Source: Verrucomicrobiia bacterium (GTDB lineage: Bacteria > Verrucomicrobiota > Verrucomicrobiia > Palsa-1439). Taken from it: a DNA stretch of 64,000 nucleotides. The translations under genes were made by a program, and so were the position numbers. The stretch lies in contig JAJVHY010000024.1 of NCBI GenBank assembly GCA_022072455.1, positions 62,001-126,000 of the forward strand. The letters run 5' to 3'. Each line of letters opens with the position of its first letter. Position 1 is the first letter of the stretch. Of this stretch, positions 27,236 to 35,488 are shown one piece after another. The notes beneath the pieces are model-generated. The model did not search any database. It was not told where the DNA came from and saw nothing but the letters and a program-made list of their open reading frames with translations.

Positions 27236-27781
27236 ATGAGCGACACGAACGAAGTCATCACACTTGGCGGCGGTTGTTTTTGGTGCACCGACGCCATCTT
27301 TGAACAACTCCAAGGCGTGGTGAAAGTCGAGTCCGGCTACTCTGGCGGTACCGTGCCGAACCCGACCTACCGGCAAGTATGCGGCGGGGATACCGGCCAT
27401 GCTGAGGTCAGCCAGATCACGTTCGACCCGAAAGTCATTTCGCTGCGGGAAATTCTTGAGGTGTTTTTTACCGTTCACAATCCGACAACCCTGAACCGGC
27501 AAGGCAACGATGTCGGCCCCCAATACCGGTCTGTCATTTTCTACCGGAACGACGCGCAAAAAGTCACGGCGGAGGAAGTCATCAAGGCCATTTCCGCTGC
27601 GAAGATTTGGGACGGCAAGATTGTGACGGAGGTGACGGCGTTCAAAGCGTTCTACAAAGCTGAGGACTACCATCAAGGCTATTACCGGCTGAATGGCCGG
27701 CAACCCTATTGTCAGGCGGTCATTGCGCCGAAAGTGAGCAAATTCCGCGAGAAATACCGGATGAAACTCAAAGCCGAATAG
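27236..27781 (+). CDS. msrA: Peptide-methionine (S)-S-oxide reductase
   Basis: 181 residues from the chosen start. MsrA reduces methionine S-sulfoxide in proteins. The catalytic cysteine lies in the hallmark GGGCFWCTDAIF, followed by GYSGG, GHAEVSQITFDP and the conserved QYRSVIFY. The start at 27236 (MSDTNEV) has a GGGGGA ribosome-binding site about nine bases upstream. The frame is open to 27128, and a start at 27182 (MWRHLLILIVGLNW) would add a hydrophobic leader, so an exported form is possible. No MsrB domain is fused. The M42 peptidase gene starts nine bases after the stop. Confidence 0.95.
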   Translation: MSDTNEVITLGGGCFWCTDAIFEQLQGVVKVESGYSGGTVPNPTYRQVCGGDTGHAEVSQITFDPKVISLREILEVFFTVHNPTTLNRQGNDVGPQYRSVIFYRNDAQKVTAEEVIKAISAAKIWDGKIVTEVTAFKAFYKAEDYHQGYYRLNGRQPYCQAVIAPKVSKFREKYRMKLKAE

Positions 27782-27790
27782 CGTGACGCA

Positions 27791-28819
27791 ATGCTTCTTG
27801 ATCTAGCTCATCGTTCCTTGACGCTGCCAACCGCACCGTATCACGAACACGCAGTCCGCGATTTCGTCGAGGCGTTTGCCCGGCAACTGGGCTTGCCGCC
27901 GGAGCGCGACGCCGCCGGTAACGTGATTGTGAAATACCGGCGGGGGATGACCGGGACGCCGTTGGTTTTTGTGGCGCATATGGATCATCCCGGGTTTGTC
28001 GCACTCGGCGGGCGGCGCGCTGAGTTTCTCGGTGGGGTGCCGAAAGAATGGTTTCCCGGCGCGCGGGTCAAATTTGGCACGGTGCGGACCCATGTTCGCC
28101 GGGTCGCGTCGGGATGGCCGAAACGGAAGGTGGTGGAACTGGCGAACGCGGTGCCGTGCGGCGAATTGGGGATGTGGGATGTGCCGCGGTGCCATGTGCG
28201 CGCCGGCAAACTGCACGCGTTGGCGATTGACGATGTATTGAGTGTGGCGGTGATACTGGCGACACTGGCCGAGGTGAAACGCCGGCAACTGACCACGCAC
28301 GTATGGGGCGTGTTCACGCGGGCGGAGGAGGTCGGATTTCACGGTGCAATCGAGATCGCCAAAGCCGGCAAGATCCCGCGGGGGGCGGTGATTGTGTCGC
28401 TCGAGATGAGCCGGGCGCGGCCGTGGGCCAAAATCGGGAACGGGCCGGTGGTGCGTGTGGGTGATCGGTTGACGACATTCGATGCGGCGGGGGTGTATTT
28501 TTTGCAGGAAGTGGCCCGGCGGTCAGCGCTTCCGGTGCAACGTTGTCTAATGGACGGTGGTGCTTGTGAAGCGACGGCGTTCAATGGATTGGGATATCGC
28601 GCTTGCGGTTTGTGTCTGCCCTTGGGTAATTATCACAACATCGGGGCGAAACGGCAGATTCGGGCCGAGTACGTCAGTCTGCGCGATTTGGTTGGGTTGG
28701 GAAAGTTGACGGTCGCTGCCGCTCGGGAGTGGCGGAATTATCCCGTCATTGTCGCTAGTCTGCGGAAAACGGTGGAGCGGATCCGGGCGAATTTGACCCG
28801 CGAGTTGAAGAACATATGA
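27791..28819 (+). CDS. M42/M20-type metallopeptidase
   Basis: 342 residues. Dinuclear metal-site motifs are visible: AHMDHPGF (first histidine and aspartate), LAIDDVLSVAVIL (bridging aspartate), TRAEEVGFHGA (catalytic and metal-binding glutamates), SLEMSRA, and a late histidine in LGNYHNIG. This pattern matches M42 glutamyl aminopeptidase/endoglucanase-like enzymes, which trim peptides in the cytoplasm. Specificity is not readable. It overlaps the downstream TPR gene by four bases (ATGA). Confidence 0.85.
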   Translation: MLLDLAHRSLTLPTAPYHEHAVRDFVEAFARQLGLPPERDAAGNVIVKYRRGMTGTPLVFVAHMDHPGFVALGGRRAEFLGGVPKEWFPGARVKFGTVRTHVRRVASGWPKRKVVELANAVPCGELGMWDVPRCHVRAGKLHALAIDDVLSVAVILATLAEVKRRQLTTHVWGVFTRAEEVGFHGAIEIAKAGKIPRGAVIVSLEMSRARPWAKIGNGPVVRVGDRLTTFDAAGVYFLQEVARRSALPVQRCLMDGGACEATAFNGLGYRACGLCLPLGNYHNIGAKRQIRAEYVSLRDLVGLGKLTVAAAREWRNYPVIVASLRKTVERIRANLTRELKNI

Positions 28820-29904
28820 AACGATTCATGATCAGTATGATCGGCGCCGGCTGGTTGGGGTTGGCCGGAATTACGGGGGCCGATGAGGCACCGGCATTCG
28901 ATCCGAACGAGCAGTTCATGCTTGGAGTGCGGGCGATTCAGGAGCGCAAGTTTGCAAGCGCCGCGGAATGTTTTGAGCGCGCGGTGAAAGCCCAGCCGGT
29001 GTTTCCCGATGCGTATAATAATTGGGGCATCGCGCTCGTGCAGATGGGCCGGCAGACGGTGGCGCTTGACCAGCAACTGTTGTTGTATCAGCAGGCCGCC
29101 GACAAATTCAGCAAGGCCGCCGACCAAAATCCGAAGGAACGGTTGACGTTTTTGTTATGGAGTGAAGTGTTGGTGTTGATCGGTGACATGCCGGTGGATG
29201 GTCGGGTGCGACTAGGCTGTTATCAGGGCGCGGTGGACAAGTGTAAACGGGCGGCAGCACTGGCGCCGACCGAGTGGGAGACCTACAACAAGTGGGGCGC
29301 AATTCTTTCCAACAAGCTGCCCGACTTTGCGACGGATGACAAGACGCGGGTCCAACTGTACCGGGAAGCGGCGGAGTTGTTCGCGAAGGCTGCGAAAAAT
29401 GCGCGCTTCAGCAGCGAGGTGGCGCCGTTGTACACGAACTGGGGCAGCGCATTGGTGCGGGCGGCCCGGCTGGCGATCAACCCGGACGACAAAGTCAAAA
29501 TGCTGACGGACGCCTGTGAAAAATTTGAGCGCGCCGCCAAAATGATTCCCGGCGCGGCGGCGTCCTATCTGATGTGGGGGAATGCGTTGATTGAACGCGG
29601 CAAGTTGACGCGGATGCGCAGTGATTATCGAGATGCGATTGACCGGCTCAACACCTGCATTTCGCTAAACCCGAAGGAGAACGCCGCGTACTACAATCTG
29701 GCCCGGGTTTACGCGGTGCAAGGCAACAACGTGCTCGCGAAGGAGACGCTTAAAAAACTGGCGACCCGCGACCCGCAACGGGTGATGCTGATTGAAGCAG
29801 CGCGTGATCCGGATTTTGCTGGGATGGGGAAAGACGCGGAGTTTATCGAGTTGGTCAATCCCGGCGGCACCGCCGGTTTTCCTGGTACGGCGCCGCGGCG
29901 GTAG
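28816..29904 (+). CDS. Exported TPR protein
   Basis: 362 residues. A signal peptide (MKRFMISMIGAGWLGLAGITGA) is followed by five or six tetratricopeptide-like repeats, recognised by recurring patterns such as AAECFERAVKAQPVFPDAYNNWGIAL and YYNLARVYAVQGNNVLAKE. Each repeat contains a W-G pair (NNWGIAL, NKWGAIL, TNWGSAL, LMWGNAL). The tail is glycine/proline-rich. Probably a periplasmic scaffold; no specific partner can be named. Translation is coupled to the M42 peptidase gene. Confidence 0.75.
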   Translation: MKRFMISMIGAGWLGLAGITGADEAPAFDPNEQFMLGVRAIQERKFASAAECFERAVKAQPVFPDAYNNWGIALVQMGRQTVALDQQLLLYQQAADKFSKAADQNPKERLTFLLWSEVLVLIGDMPVDGRVRLGCYQGAVDKCKRAAALAPTEWETYNKWGAILSNKLPDFATDDKTRVQLYREAAELFAKAAKNARFSSEVAPLYTNWGSALVRAARLAINPDDKVKMLTDACEKFERAAKMIPGAAASYLMWGNALIERGKLTRMRSDYRDAIDRLNTCISLNPKENAAYYNLARVYAVQGNNVLAKETLKKLATRDPQRVMLIEAARDPDFAGMGKDAEFIELVNPGGTAGFPGTAPRR

Positions 29905-29958
29905 TCTTTGCGGTTGCCAAATGGAACGAATTGGTTATAGTCACGCCGCTTTGCCGGA

Positions 29959-30036
29959 GACCCCATCGTCTAGCCTGGTCTAGGACATCGCCCTTTCACG
30001 GCGGTAACGCGGGTTCGAATCCCGCTGGGGTCGCCA
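29959..30036 (+). tRNA. tRNA-Glu (anticodon TTC)
   Basis: Complete cloverleaf: acceptor GACCCCA pairs with TGGGGTC, D arm around GTCTAGCCTGGTCTAGGAC, anticodon arm TCGCC-CTTTCAC-GGCGG with anticodon TTC, T arm GCGGG-TTCGAAT-CCCGC, discriminator G and an encoded CCA. The anticodon arm and loop match the usual bacterial tRNA-Glu. Confidence 0.95.
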
Positions 30037-30152
30037 TCTCAATTTTCCTCTGCAAAATTGCATTCATCAAAGCGCTGCTTTTTTAAGTCATAACGTCTGT
30101 CCATGACAACTTTGGTTGGATTCAAAAGAGACGCACTTCGCAAGCGGGATGG

Positions 30153-31865
30153 TTAGTGACCATCGCCGGTCACACGGAGGACTTCATCAAGGGAGGTCAG
30201 GCCGGCTTTGGCTTTGGCAAAACCAGCACGGGTGAGGGTGCGCATGCCCTCACGGAGGGCGAGGTCTTTGATGACCTTCGCGCTGGAGTCGAGGAGGATT
30301 TGTTCGCGGAGTGCTTCAGAAATCGAGAGAATTTCGAGGATGGCCAATCGGCCGAGGAATCCGGTTTCTTTGCAGCGGCCACAGCCCCGGCCTCGATAGA
30401 ATTGCTGGCCGTCAACTTCTTCGGGCTTGAGTCCGAGCCGGTGGATGACATCGGCGGGAACTTGGAAGGATTCTTTGCAGTGGGGACAGATTTTGCGCAT
30501 CAAACGCTGGGCGCAGATGAGGAGAACGGAGGAACTGATCAGGAATGGTTCGATGCCCATGTCCACCATGCGCGCGATGGCCCCGGGGGCGTCGTTGGTA
30601 TGGAGTGTGGAGAGCACAAGGTGGCCGGTAAGCGCGGCTTTGACGGCGATGTCGGCGGTTTCGGAGTCGCGGATTTCACCGACCATGACGACATCGGGGT
30701 CTTGCCGGAGGATGGAGCGGAGGGCGTCGGCGAAGGTCAGGCCGATGTCGGGTTTGACCTGAACTTGGTTGACACCCATCATCTGGTATTCGACCGGGTC
30801 TTCGACGGTGACGATGTTTAGGTCGGGGGTGTTGAGCTGGGTGAGGACGGCGTACAAGGTGGAGGTTTTGCCAGAGCCGGTCGGGCCGGTCATGAGGATC
30901 ATGCCGTGGGGCGCGTCAATGGCGCGCTTGAATTTCATCAAGTCGTCTGGTTCCAAGCCAAGTTGGTCAAGATTGGGAACGAGGTTGCCTTTGTCGAGGA
31001 CGCGCATGACGATTTTTTCGCCATGGACAGTCGGTAAGATCGAGATACGCAAGTCCACGTCGCGCCCAGCCAGTTTGATACGGAAGCGACCATCCTGCGG
31101 CAGTCGCCGTTCGGCGATGTCGAGGCTGGCCATGATTTTGATGCGCGAGGAGAGAGCGGATTGGAGCGACTTCGGAGGCGCGGTGGAATCGTAGAGGACG
31201 CCGTCAATGCGGTAACGCAGACGGAGCGCTTTTTCAAACGGTTCCAGATGGATGTCGCTGGCCCGGTCTTTGATTGCCTGCATGAGGACGAGGTTGACGA
31301 GTTTGATGACCGGGCCTTCTTCACTGCTTTCGACTAGCTTATCGAGGTTGACCTCTTCGGCTTTATCTTCCTGAAGCTCGACTTCACTGGTGTCAACATC
31401 CTTCAGGATTTCTTCCATGCCGCCGGTCACGGCGTTGTTGGCGTTGTTGTGGAAGTCAACGATCGCCTTTTCTGTCGTGATCAGGGGCACGATTTCGAGG
31501 TTGGGGCGGACCCGGCGAATATCGTCAAGGGCCAACACGTTGAGCGGGTCGGCCATCACGACGTAGAGCTTTTTGCCGAGCCGTGCCACCGGCACGAGCT
31601 TGTACATCTGCGCCATGTCCTTGGGAATCAGTTCGGTGATGTCGGATGCCGGATGCATCTTGGTCAGGGTGATTGGTGGCGTGTTGAGGGTGCGGGCCAT
31701 GGCGACCATCAGGTCGTTTTCGGTCACGAACTGACGTTCGGTCAGGAGCTTGAGGAGGCGGCCGCCTTGTTTTTTCTGGGTTTCCTGGGCTTCGCTTAAC
31801 TGTTTTTGCGACAGCAGGCCGTCTGCGATCAGCAAGTCCGCGATGCGTTCACCGAAAGATTTCAT
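30153..31865 (-). CDS. GspE/PilB-family secretion ATPase
   Basis: 570 residues, the usual length. This hexameric ATPase drives type IV pilus extension or type II secretion from the cytoplasmic face. An N-terminal MshEN domain (residues 1-150, LLIADGLLSQKQLSEAQETQKKQGGRL) precedes the motor domain. Walker A is GPTGSGKTSTLYA, the Asp box VEDPVEYQM, Walker B VMVGEIRDSETA, the His box STLHTNDAPGA, and a tetracysteine zinc site CPHC...CGRC lies near the end. Start ATG at 31865 overlaps the upstream TPR/MshEN gene (ATGA). Pilus and type II uses cannot be told apart here since no other machinery genes are in the window. Confidence 0.93.
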   Translation of the reverse strand: MKSFGERIADLLIADGLLSQKQLSEAQETQKKQGGRLLKLLTERQFVTENDLMVAMARTLNTPPITLTKMHPASDITELIPKDMAQMYKLVPVARLGKKLYVVMADPLNVLALDDIRRVRPNLEIVPLITTEKAIVDFHNNANNAVTGGMEEILKDVDTSEVELQEDKAEEVNLDKLVESSEEGPVIKLVNLVLMQAIKDRASDIHLEPFEKALRLRYRIDGVLYDSTAPPKSLQSALSSRIKIMASLDIAERRLPQDGRFRIKLAGRDVDLRISILPTVHGEKIVMRVLDKGNLVPNLDQLGLEPDDLMKFKRAIDAPHGMILMTGPTGSGKTSTLYAVLTQLNTPDLNIVTVEDPVEYQMMGVNQVQVKPDIGLTFADALRSILRQDPDVVMVGEIRDSETADIAVKAALTGHLVLSTLHTNDAPGAIARMVDMGIEPFLISSSVLLICAQRLMRKICPHCKESFQVPADVIHRLGLKPEEVDGQQFYRGRGCGRCKETGFLGRLAILEILSISEALREQILLDSSAKVIKDLALREGMRTLTRAGFAKAKAGLTSLDEVLRVTGDGH

Positions 31866-32755
31866 GTGAGGCCCGCCGGTTTCTTGTTATCCAACCCATA
31901 GGCGCGTCGTAAGACGGCCACGATATCGGCCGGTGGGCTAACGAACCAGAACACATGCAAGTCGAGCATCGCTTCCACTTGTTTGCGTGCCGCCTGATCA
32001 AACGGATTGGCGGTGGCGAGCAGAATGGACCGGCTGATGACATCAAACGGCACCAGACAATGCTGCCAACAGATGTCTTGCGGGACTTGGCGGACGATCT
32101 CACGATCTGCATCGTAGATCCCCAACGGCATGAATGGCAGACGGGATTTCTCGATCAAGACCATGAGCAGATCGTCGAGCTTGGCCAGTTGTTCGGCGAC
32201 GAGGAGTGGGATGATTGACAATGGCTCGGTCGAATCACCGCTGGCTTGGCGCATGGTCCGGAGTTTTTCCAGGAGTGGCTCGACGGCTTGCGTCGTAATC
32301 ACTTTTTCCGCAACCAACAATTGCGACAACGCCAAGTCGCCATCCTCGGGCCGTGCCCGGAATACGGAAACGGGGCGCACCCCCGCTGGCACACCAGCAG
32401 GTGCTTGAGTTGGCTTGGAGTTCTCAGCCAACGGGGGTGCAGAGGTTCCGCTCGTCGGAGTGGTTTGGGTTTCCAACTGCGCAAGAGCGGTCGTAACTTC
32501 GCCGTCGTTCGGATACTCTTGGGCAAGTCCCTCGTATTCGAGCACGGCTTGCGAAATCTGGCCAACCTTGATGTAAGCTTTGGCGAGACGTTTGGACACA
32601 GCACACGCTTCGGCTTTACGGTCAAGTTTTGTGTAGGCCTCTTTAAGGATCTCAAGCGATTGATAGTCGTCAGTCTGGTGCTCCGCAATTGCCTCGAACA
32701 TCTCAATCGTCCGGAGAAGCTGCTGGCTTTCCTCTTCTGAAATTTTGGCTGCCAT
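31862..32755 (-). CDS. TPR and MshEN-domain protein, partner of the secretion ATPase
   Basis: 297 residues from the start at 32755 (MAAKISEEESQQL); the frame is open to 32806. The N-terminal third has TPR-like helices (YQSLEILKEAYTKLDRKAEA), a low-complexity proline/threonine linker lies around residues 105-135, and the C-terminal half (DLALSQLLVAEKVITTQAVEPLL ...) resembles the MshEN domain found at the start of GspE/PilB ATPases. The motor domain is absent, and the gene is directly coupled to a complete ATPase gene. It may dock on or regulate that motor, possibly binding c-di-GMP as some MshEN domains do; that is inference. Confidence 0.7.
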   Translation of the reverse strand: MAAKISEEESQQLLRTIEMFEAIAEHQTDDYQSLEILKEAYTKLDRKAEACAVSKRLAKAYIKVGQISQAVLEYEGLAQEYPNDGEVTTALAQLETQTTPTSGTSAPPLAENSKPTQAPAGVPAGVRPVSVFRARPEDGDLALSQLLVAEKVITTQAVEPLLEKLRTMRQASGDSTEPLSIIPLLVAEQLAKLDDLLMVLIEKSRLPFMPLGIYDADREIVRQVPQDICWQHCLVPFDVISRSILLATANPFDQAARKQVEAMLDLHVFWFVSPPADIVAVLRRAYGLDNKKPAGLT

Positions 32756-32807
32756 ATCCACTGAGCACTCCAAGCTCAGTGACCCTTTAAGCAGCCGATA
32801 TGCCACC

Positions 32808-33380
32808 CTATCGAAGGTGGCGAGGCAGGAGATGCCGGAGGTCAGAGGGGGCTTTAATAGGCTGTTTTGGATTTATCGGCGGCTGAGTCGGCGGGGCTGA
32901 CTTATTTGCCGGCGTGGCGGACGTTTTTGTCTGCGGTGACATGACCAGTGCGGATTCAGATGTCACTCGCCGAATACTGCTCAGCTGGCCGTCGGTAAAC
33001 GTTAGTGCGACCTGCGCGTCGCCCCCGGGGGTTGCGGACCAGTAACCAGGTGCCCGCCAAACTGTCCAGATTTCAATGGTGGCGTTGGTGGTGGCGGCAG
33101 TCTGACTAGTTATGGAGCTTTCCAAAAGATCCATCGCGACTTGTGCCTGAATTTTGTCCATTCCAACCACCAGATAGCGATTGTCAACCGCCTGACGTAT
33201 GTCGCGCGGCCAGTTTGCGTAGTGTTCTTTCCGGAGTGAATCGGTTGGGCGTGCCGGGGTGACTTGAGTCTCGTTATTTTGCGATTGTGATTTTGAAAAA
33301 AGATTGGCGCAGCCGGTCAGCAGGATGCCGAACAATGTCACAGCTGCAAGTTGTCGGAAGAATTCCCGCATATAAATCAT
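32808..33380 (-). CDS. Lipoprotein of unknown function
   Basis: About 190 residues. The signal peptide ends in a lipobox, LLTGC, with the acylated cysteine at residue 24 of the start chosen at 33380 (MIYM); a start at 33371 is equally possible. The conserved-looking part (HYANWPRDIRQAVDNRYLVVGMDKIQAQVAMDL) is followed by an immunoglobulin-like or small beta segment (IEIWTVWRAPG) and a proline-rich tail. Larger in-frame starts run into the tRNA-Gln gene and are unlikely. It sits between that tRNA and the TPR/MshEN-ATPase pair on the same strand. Confidence 0.65.
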   Translation of the reverse strand: MIYMREFFRQLAAVTLFGILLTGCANLFSKSQSQNNETQVTPARPTDSLRKEHYANWPRDIRQAVDNRYLVVGMDKIQAQVAMDLLESSITSQTAATTNATIEIWTVWRAPGYWSATPGGDAQVALTFTDGQLSSIRRVTSESALVMSPQTKTSATPANKSAPPTQPPINPKQPIKAPSDLRHLLPRHLR

Positions 33381-33389
33381 GAAGAAAGT

Positions 33390-33463
33390 TGGCTCCCCGG
33401 CCTGGACTCGAACCAGGAAATACGGCTCCAAAGGCCGTTGTGTTACCATTACACTACCGGGGA
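33390..33463 (-). tRNA. tRNA-Gln (anticodon TTG)
   Basis: Read on the minus strand: acceptor TCCCCGG pairs with CCGGGGA, D arm GTGTAATGGTAACAC, anticodon arm ACGGC-CTTTGGA-GCCGT with anticodon TTG, T arm CCTGG-TTCGAGT-CCAGG, discriminator G and encoded CCA. It starts one base after the ispE stop and ends ten bases before the lipoprotein start, so it appears to be co-transcribed with protein genes. Confidence 0.95.
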
Positions 33464-33464
33464 G

Positions 33465-34343
33465 TCAGACGGCTGACTCGGCAAACTTTGCCACTTGCGT
33501 CCACATGCTCGGACCGAATTCGCGACGAATTTCTACCCCGCAGGTTTCTGCTTTGCCGGCGTCGGCGAATAATCCGAAAACTGTCGCGCCACTGCCACTC
33601 ATCAACGCGCCGCGCGCTCCATGAGCGCGCAGGGTATCCTTCAACAATTGCAGCACCGGAAATTTTCCAACCGAAGGCGCTTCAAGCGAATTGAACAACG
33701 CGTCACTGACTCCATTCAAATCGTCTGCGGCCAACGCACGGGCGAGCACAGTAACTGCCGGATGCGTCTCTGTCAACTTCGCCCAATTGTCATAAGCCCA
33801 CTTTGTTGAAATTCCAAACCCGGGATTGATCAGCAGCACTGCGGCACTCAGCCGGCAGGGAATCGGCGCGGTCTGTTCACCGCGGCCCCGGCATACGGCG
33901 GTTGTGCCGGTCAGAAAAAAGTTGATGTCCGAACCCATGCCGGCGGCGAGTTCGTCGAGGGTGGCGCGCGGAGCGTCGAGCTGCCAGAGTTTATTCAAAG
34001 CTTGCAGCACCATGGCCGCGTTGCTGCTGCCACCACCCAGTCCCGCGGCCAGCGGCGTTCGTTTCCGTAAAATGATTCGCGCGCCTTGTGTGACACCGCA
34101 GCGCTCCGCGAGTCGTTTTGCGGCCCGCAAGGCAAGGTTCCGGTCATCGGTCGGCAAGTCGGGTTGATCACACTCCAAGGTCAGGCCGGTCGCCCGCCAT
34201 TGACAGACAATTTCATCGCCAAAATTGAGCGGCAGCATCACCGTTTCGAGATCGTGATAGCCGTCCGCCCGCTTGCCAAGGATGCGCAAGTACAGATTGA
34301 TCTTCGCCGGCGAAAAGACCGTCAGTTCCGCTTGAGTTGTCAC
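33465..34343 (-). CDS. ispE: 4-diphosphocytidyl-2-C-methyl-D-erythritol kinase
   Basis: 292 residues, the normal length, a GHMP-family kinase in the MEP isoprenoid pathway. The N-terminal FSPAKINLYLRILGKRADGYHDLETV holds the catalytic lysine and substrate loop, and the ATP-binding glycine loop is PLAAGLGGGSSNAA. The C-terminal GHMP motif is LMSGSGATVFGLF. The start codon is GTG at 34343, with an AGGGA ribosome-binding site eight bases upstream. pyrF is divergent, with start codons only about 27 bases apart. With ispH at 14532-15767 it shows use of the MEP route. Confidence 0.94.
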   Translation of the reverse strand: MTTQAELTVFSPAKINLYLRILGKRADGYHDLETVMLPLNFGDEIVCQWRATGLTLECDQPDLPTDDRNLALRAAKRLAERCGVTQGARIILRKRTPLAAGLGGGSSNAAMVLQALNKLWQLDAPRATLDELAAGMGSDINFFLTGTTAVCRGRGEQTAPIPCRLSAAVLLINPGFGISTKWAYDNWAKLTETHPAVTVLARALAADDLNGVSDALFNSLEAPSVGKFPVLQLLKDTLRAHGARGALMSGSGATVFGLFADAGKAETCGVEIRREFGPSMWTQVAKFAESAV

Positions 34344-34370
34344 GTAGGTTTCCCTAGCATGCCGCGCTGC

Positions 34371-35021
34371 ATGAAATCAAAACTTATCGTGGCGTTGGAC
34401 GTGGACACATTCGCGGAAGCCGCCGCCCTCGTCAACGATCTCAGTCCAGTCGTCGAAATCTTCAAGGTCGGCAGCCAACTCTTCACCCGGGTCGGTCCGC
34501 GCATGCTCGATCACATCCACCAAACCGGCCGGCAGGTTTTCCTCGACCTAAAGTTTCACGACATTCCCAACACTGTCGCCAAGGCGGTTGCGGCGGCAGC
34601 GGCTCACAAGGTTTTCATGTTGACCGTCCACGCCAGCGGCGGCGCGGAAATGTTACAAGCCGCGGCGCAAGTTACCGGTCGTCCAATGATCGTGGGCGTG
34701 ACTGTCCTCACGAGTGTGGCCGGTGATGTCCAAGCGGAAGTCTTGAGCCGCGCGCGATTATGTCAGACAGCCGGCTTGGATGGAGTGGTGGCGTCCCCGC
34801 AAGAGCTGCCGGCGTTACGGCAGAAGTATGGTGAGCAGTTTGTGATCGTCACCCCGGGTATCCGCCCGGCGTGGGCCGCAACCGGGGACCAGAAACGTAT
34901 CATGACTCCGGCCGAAGCGATCGCGGCGGGGGCAACGTACCTTGTCGTCGGACGGCCGATTCTTGCGGCTGCAGATCGCAAGGAGGCCGCCGAACGCGTG
35001 CTGGCGGAGATGGGGAGTTAG
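34371..35021 (+). CDS. pyrF: Orotidine 5'-phosphate decarboxylase
   Basis: 216 residues, a TIM-barrel enzyme for the last step of UMP synthesis. The catalytic motif DLKFHDIPNT is intact, as are KLIVALDVD at the start, VGVTVLTS, and the phosphate-binding VTPGIRP and YLVVGRPI. Start ATG at 34371 (MKSKLIV) fits the family; an ATG at 34359 would add four residues, and the frame is open further upstream over ispE. Its last four bases overlap the end of the convergent small coiled-coil gene. Confidence 0.95.
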   Translation: MKSKLIVALDVDTFAEAAALVNDLSPVVEIFKVGSQLFTRVGPRMLDHIHQTGRQVFLDLKFHDIPNTVAKAVAAAAAHKVFMLTVHASGGAEMLQAAAQVTGRPMIVGVTVLTSVAGDVQAEVLSRARLCQTAGLDGVVASPQELPALRQKYGEQFVIVTPGIRPAWAATGDQKRIMTPAEAIAAGATYLVVGRPILAAADRKEAAERVLAEMGS

Positions 35022-35248
35022 CTCGACCGGCGCCGCAACGCCCCGATCTGAACCTTGATCTCTTCGAGCTGCTTGAGGATTTCTGCCTGCTGTTTGAGAA
35101 TCTGTTGGTTTTGTTCCAACAGCTTGCCAATGCGCTCGTCGCCCGCCGGCGCGGCGGATTTCGCACTGGTGCCTTGTTGGGCGCTGGTCAGACCCGCGCC
35201 GCCAATCAGACCGGCAATACAAACCGCCAGCAGAAGTTTCTTATTCAT
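35018..35248 (-). CDS. Small secreted coiled-coil protein
   Basis: 76 residues. A signal peptide (MNKKLLLAVCIAGLIGGAGLTSAQ) is followed by a short linker and an amphipathic heptad helix (IGKLLEQNQQILKQQAEILK) long enough for a small coiled coil. The start at 35248 has GAGG six bases upstream; an ATG at 35260 overlaps the previous stop (ATGA) and would add four residues. It is the last gene of the ahcY-sialidase-glutaredoxin-like string. Function unknown; such proteins are often periplasmic. Confidence 0.65.
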   Translation of the reverse strand: MNKKLLLAVCIAGLIGGAGLTSAQQGTSAKSAAPAGDERIGKLLEQNQQILKQQAEILKQLEEIKVQIGALRRRSS

Positions 35249-35256
35249 CTGTAGCC

Positions 35257-35484
35257 TCATGAGTTATTGACCATTTTAAGCAGTTCCCGTTCCCTGACAA
35301 AGTGCCGGGCAATCTCCAAACCGTCAAGCAGGATGACCGGAATGTCGGCTCCATACCGGCTTTCGAGGTCGGGGTTGCCGGTGATATCAACGACCGTGTA
35401 GTGCAGCCGGCACCGCTCGACTACTTCCTTCGCCCGGTCACAGAGGTGACAGCCGGGCTTTGAATAGATCGTGATCGCCGGCAT
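35257..35484 (-). CDS. Glutaredoxin-like small thiol protein
   Basis: 75 residues with a thioredoxin fold. It begins MPAITIYSKPGCHLCDRAKE; the CHLC motif corresponds to the CxxC redox site of glutaredoxins and DUF836 proteins, and DIPVILLDG carries the cis-proline. Likely cytoplasmic thiol-disulfide exchange; the exact substrate is unknown. It starts four bases after the sialidase-like gene and overlaps the next reading frame, so it is probably co-translated with its neighbours. Confidence 0.82.
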   Translation of the reverse strand: MPAITIYSKPGCHLCDRAKEVVERCRLHYTVVDITGNPDLESRYGADIPVILLDGLEIARHFVRERELLKMVNNS

Positions 35485-35488
35485 CCCC

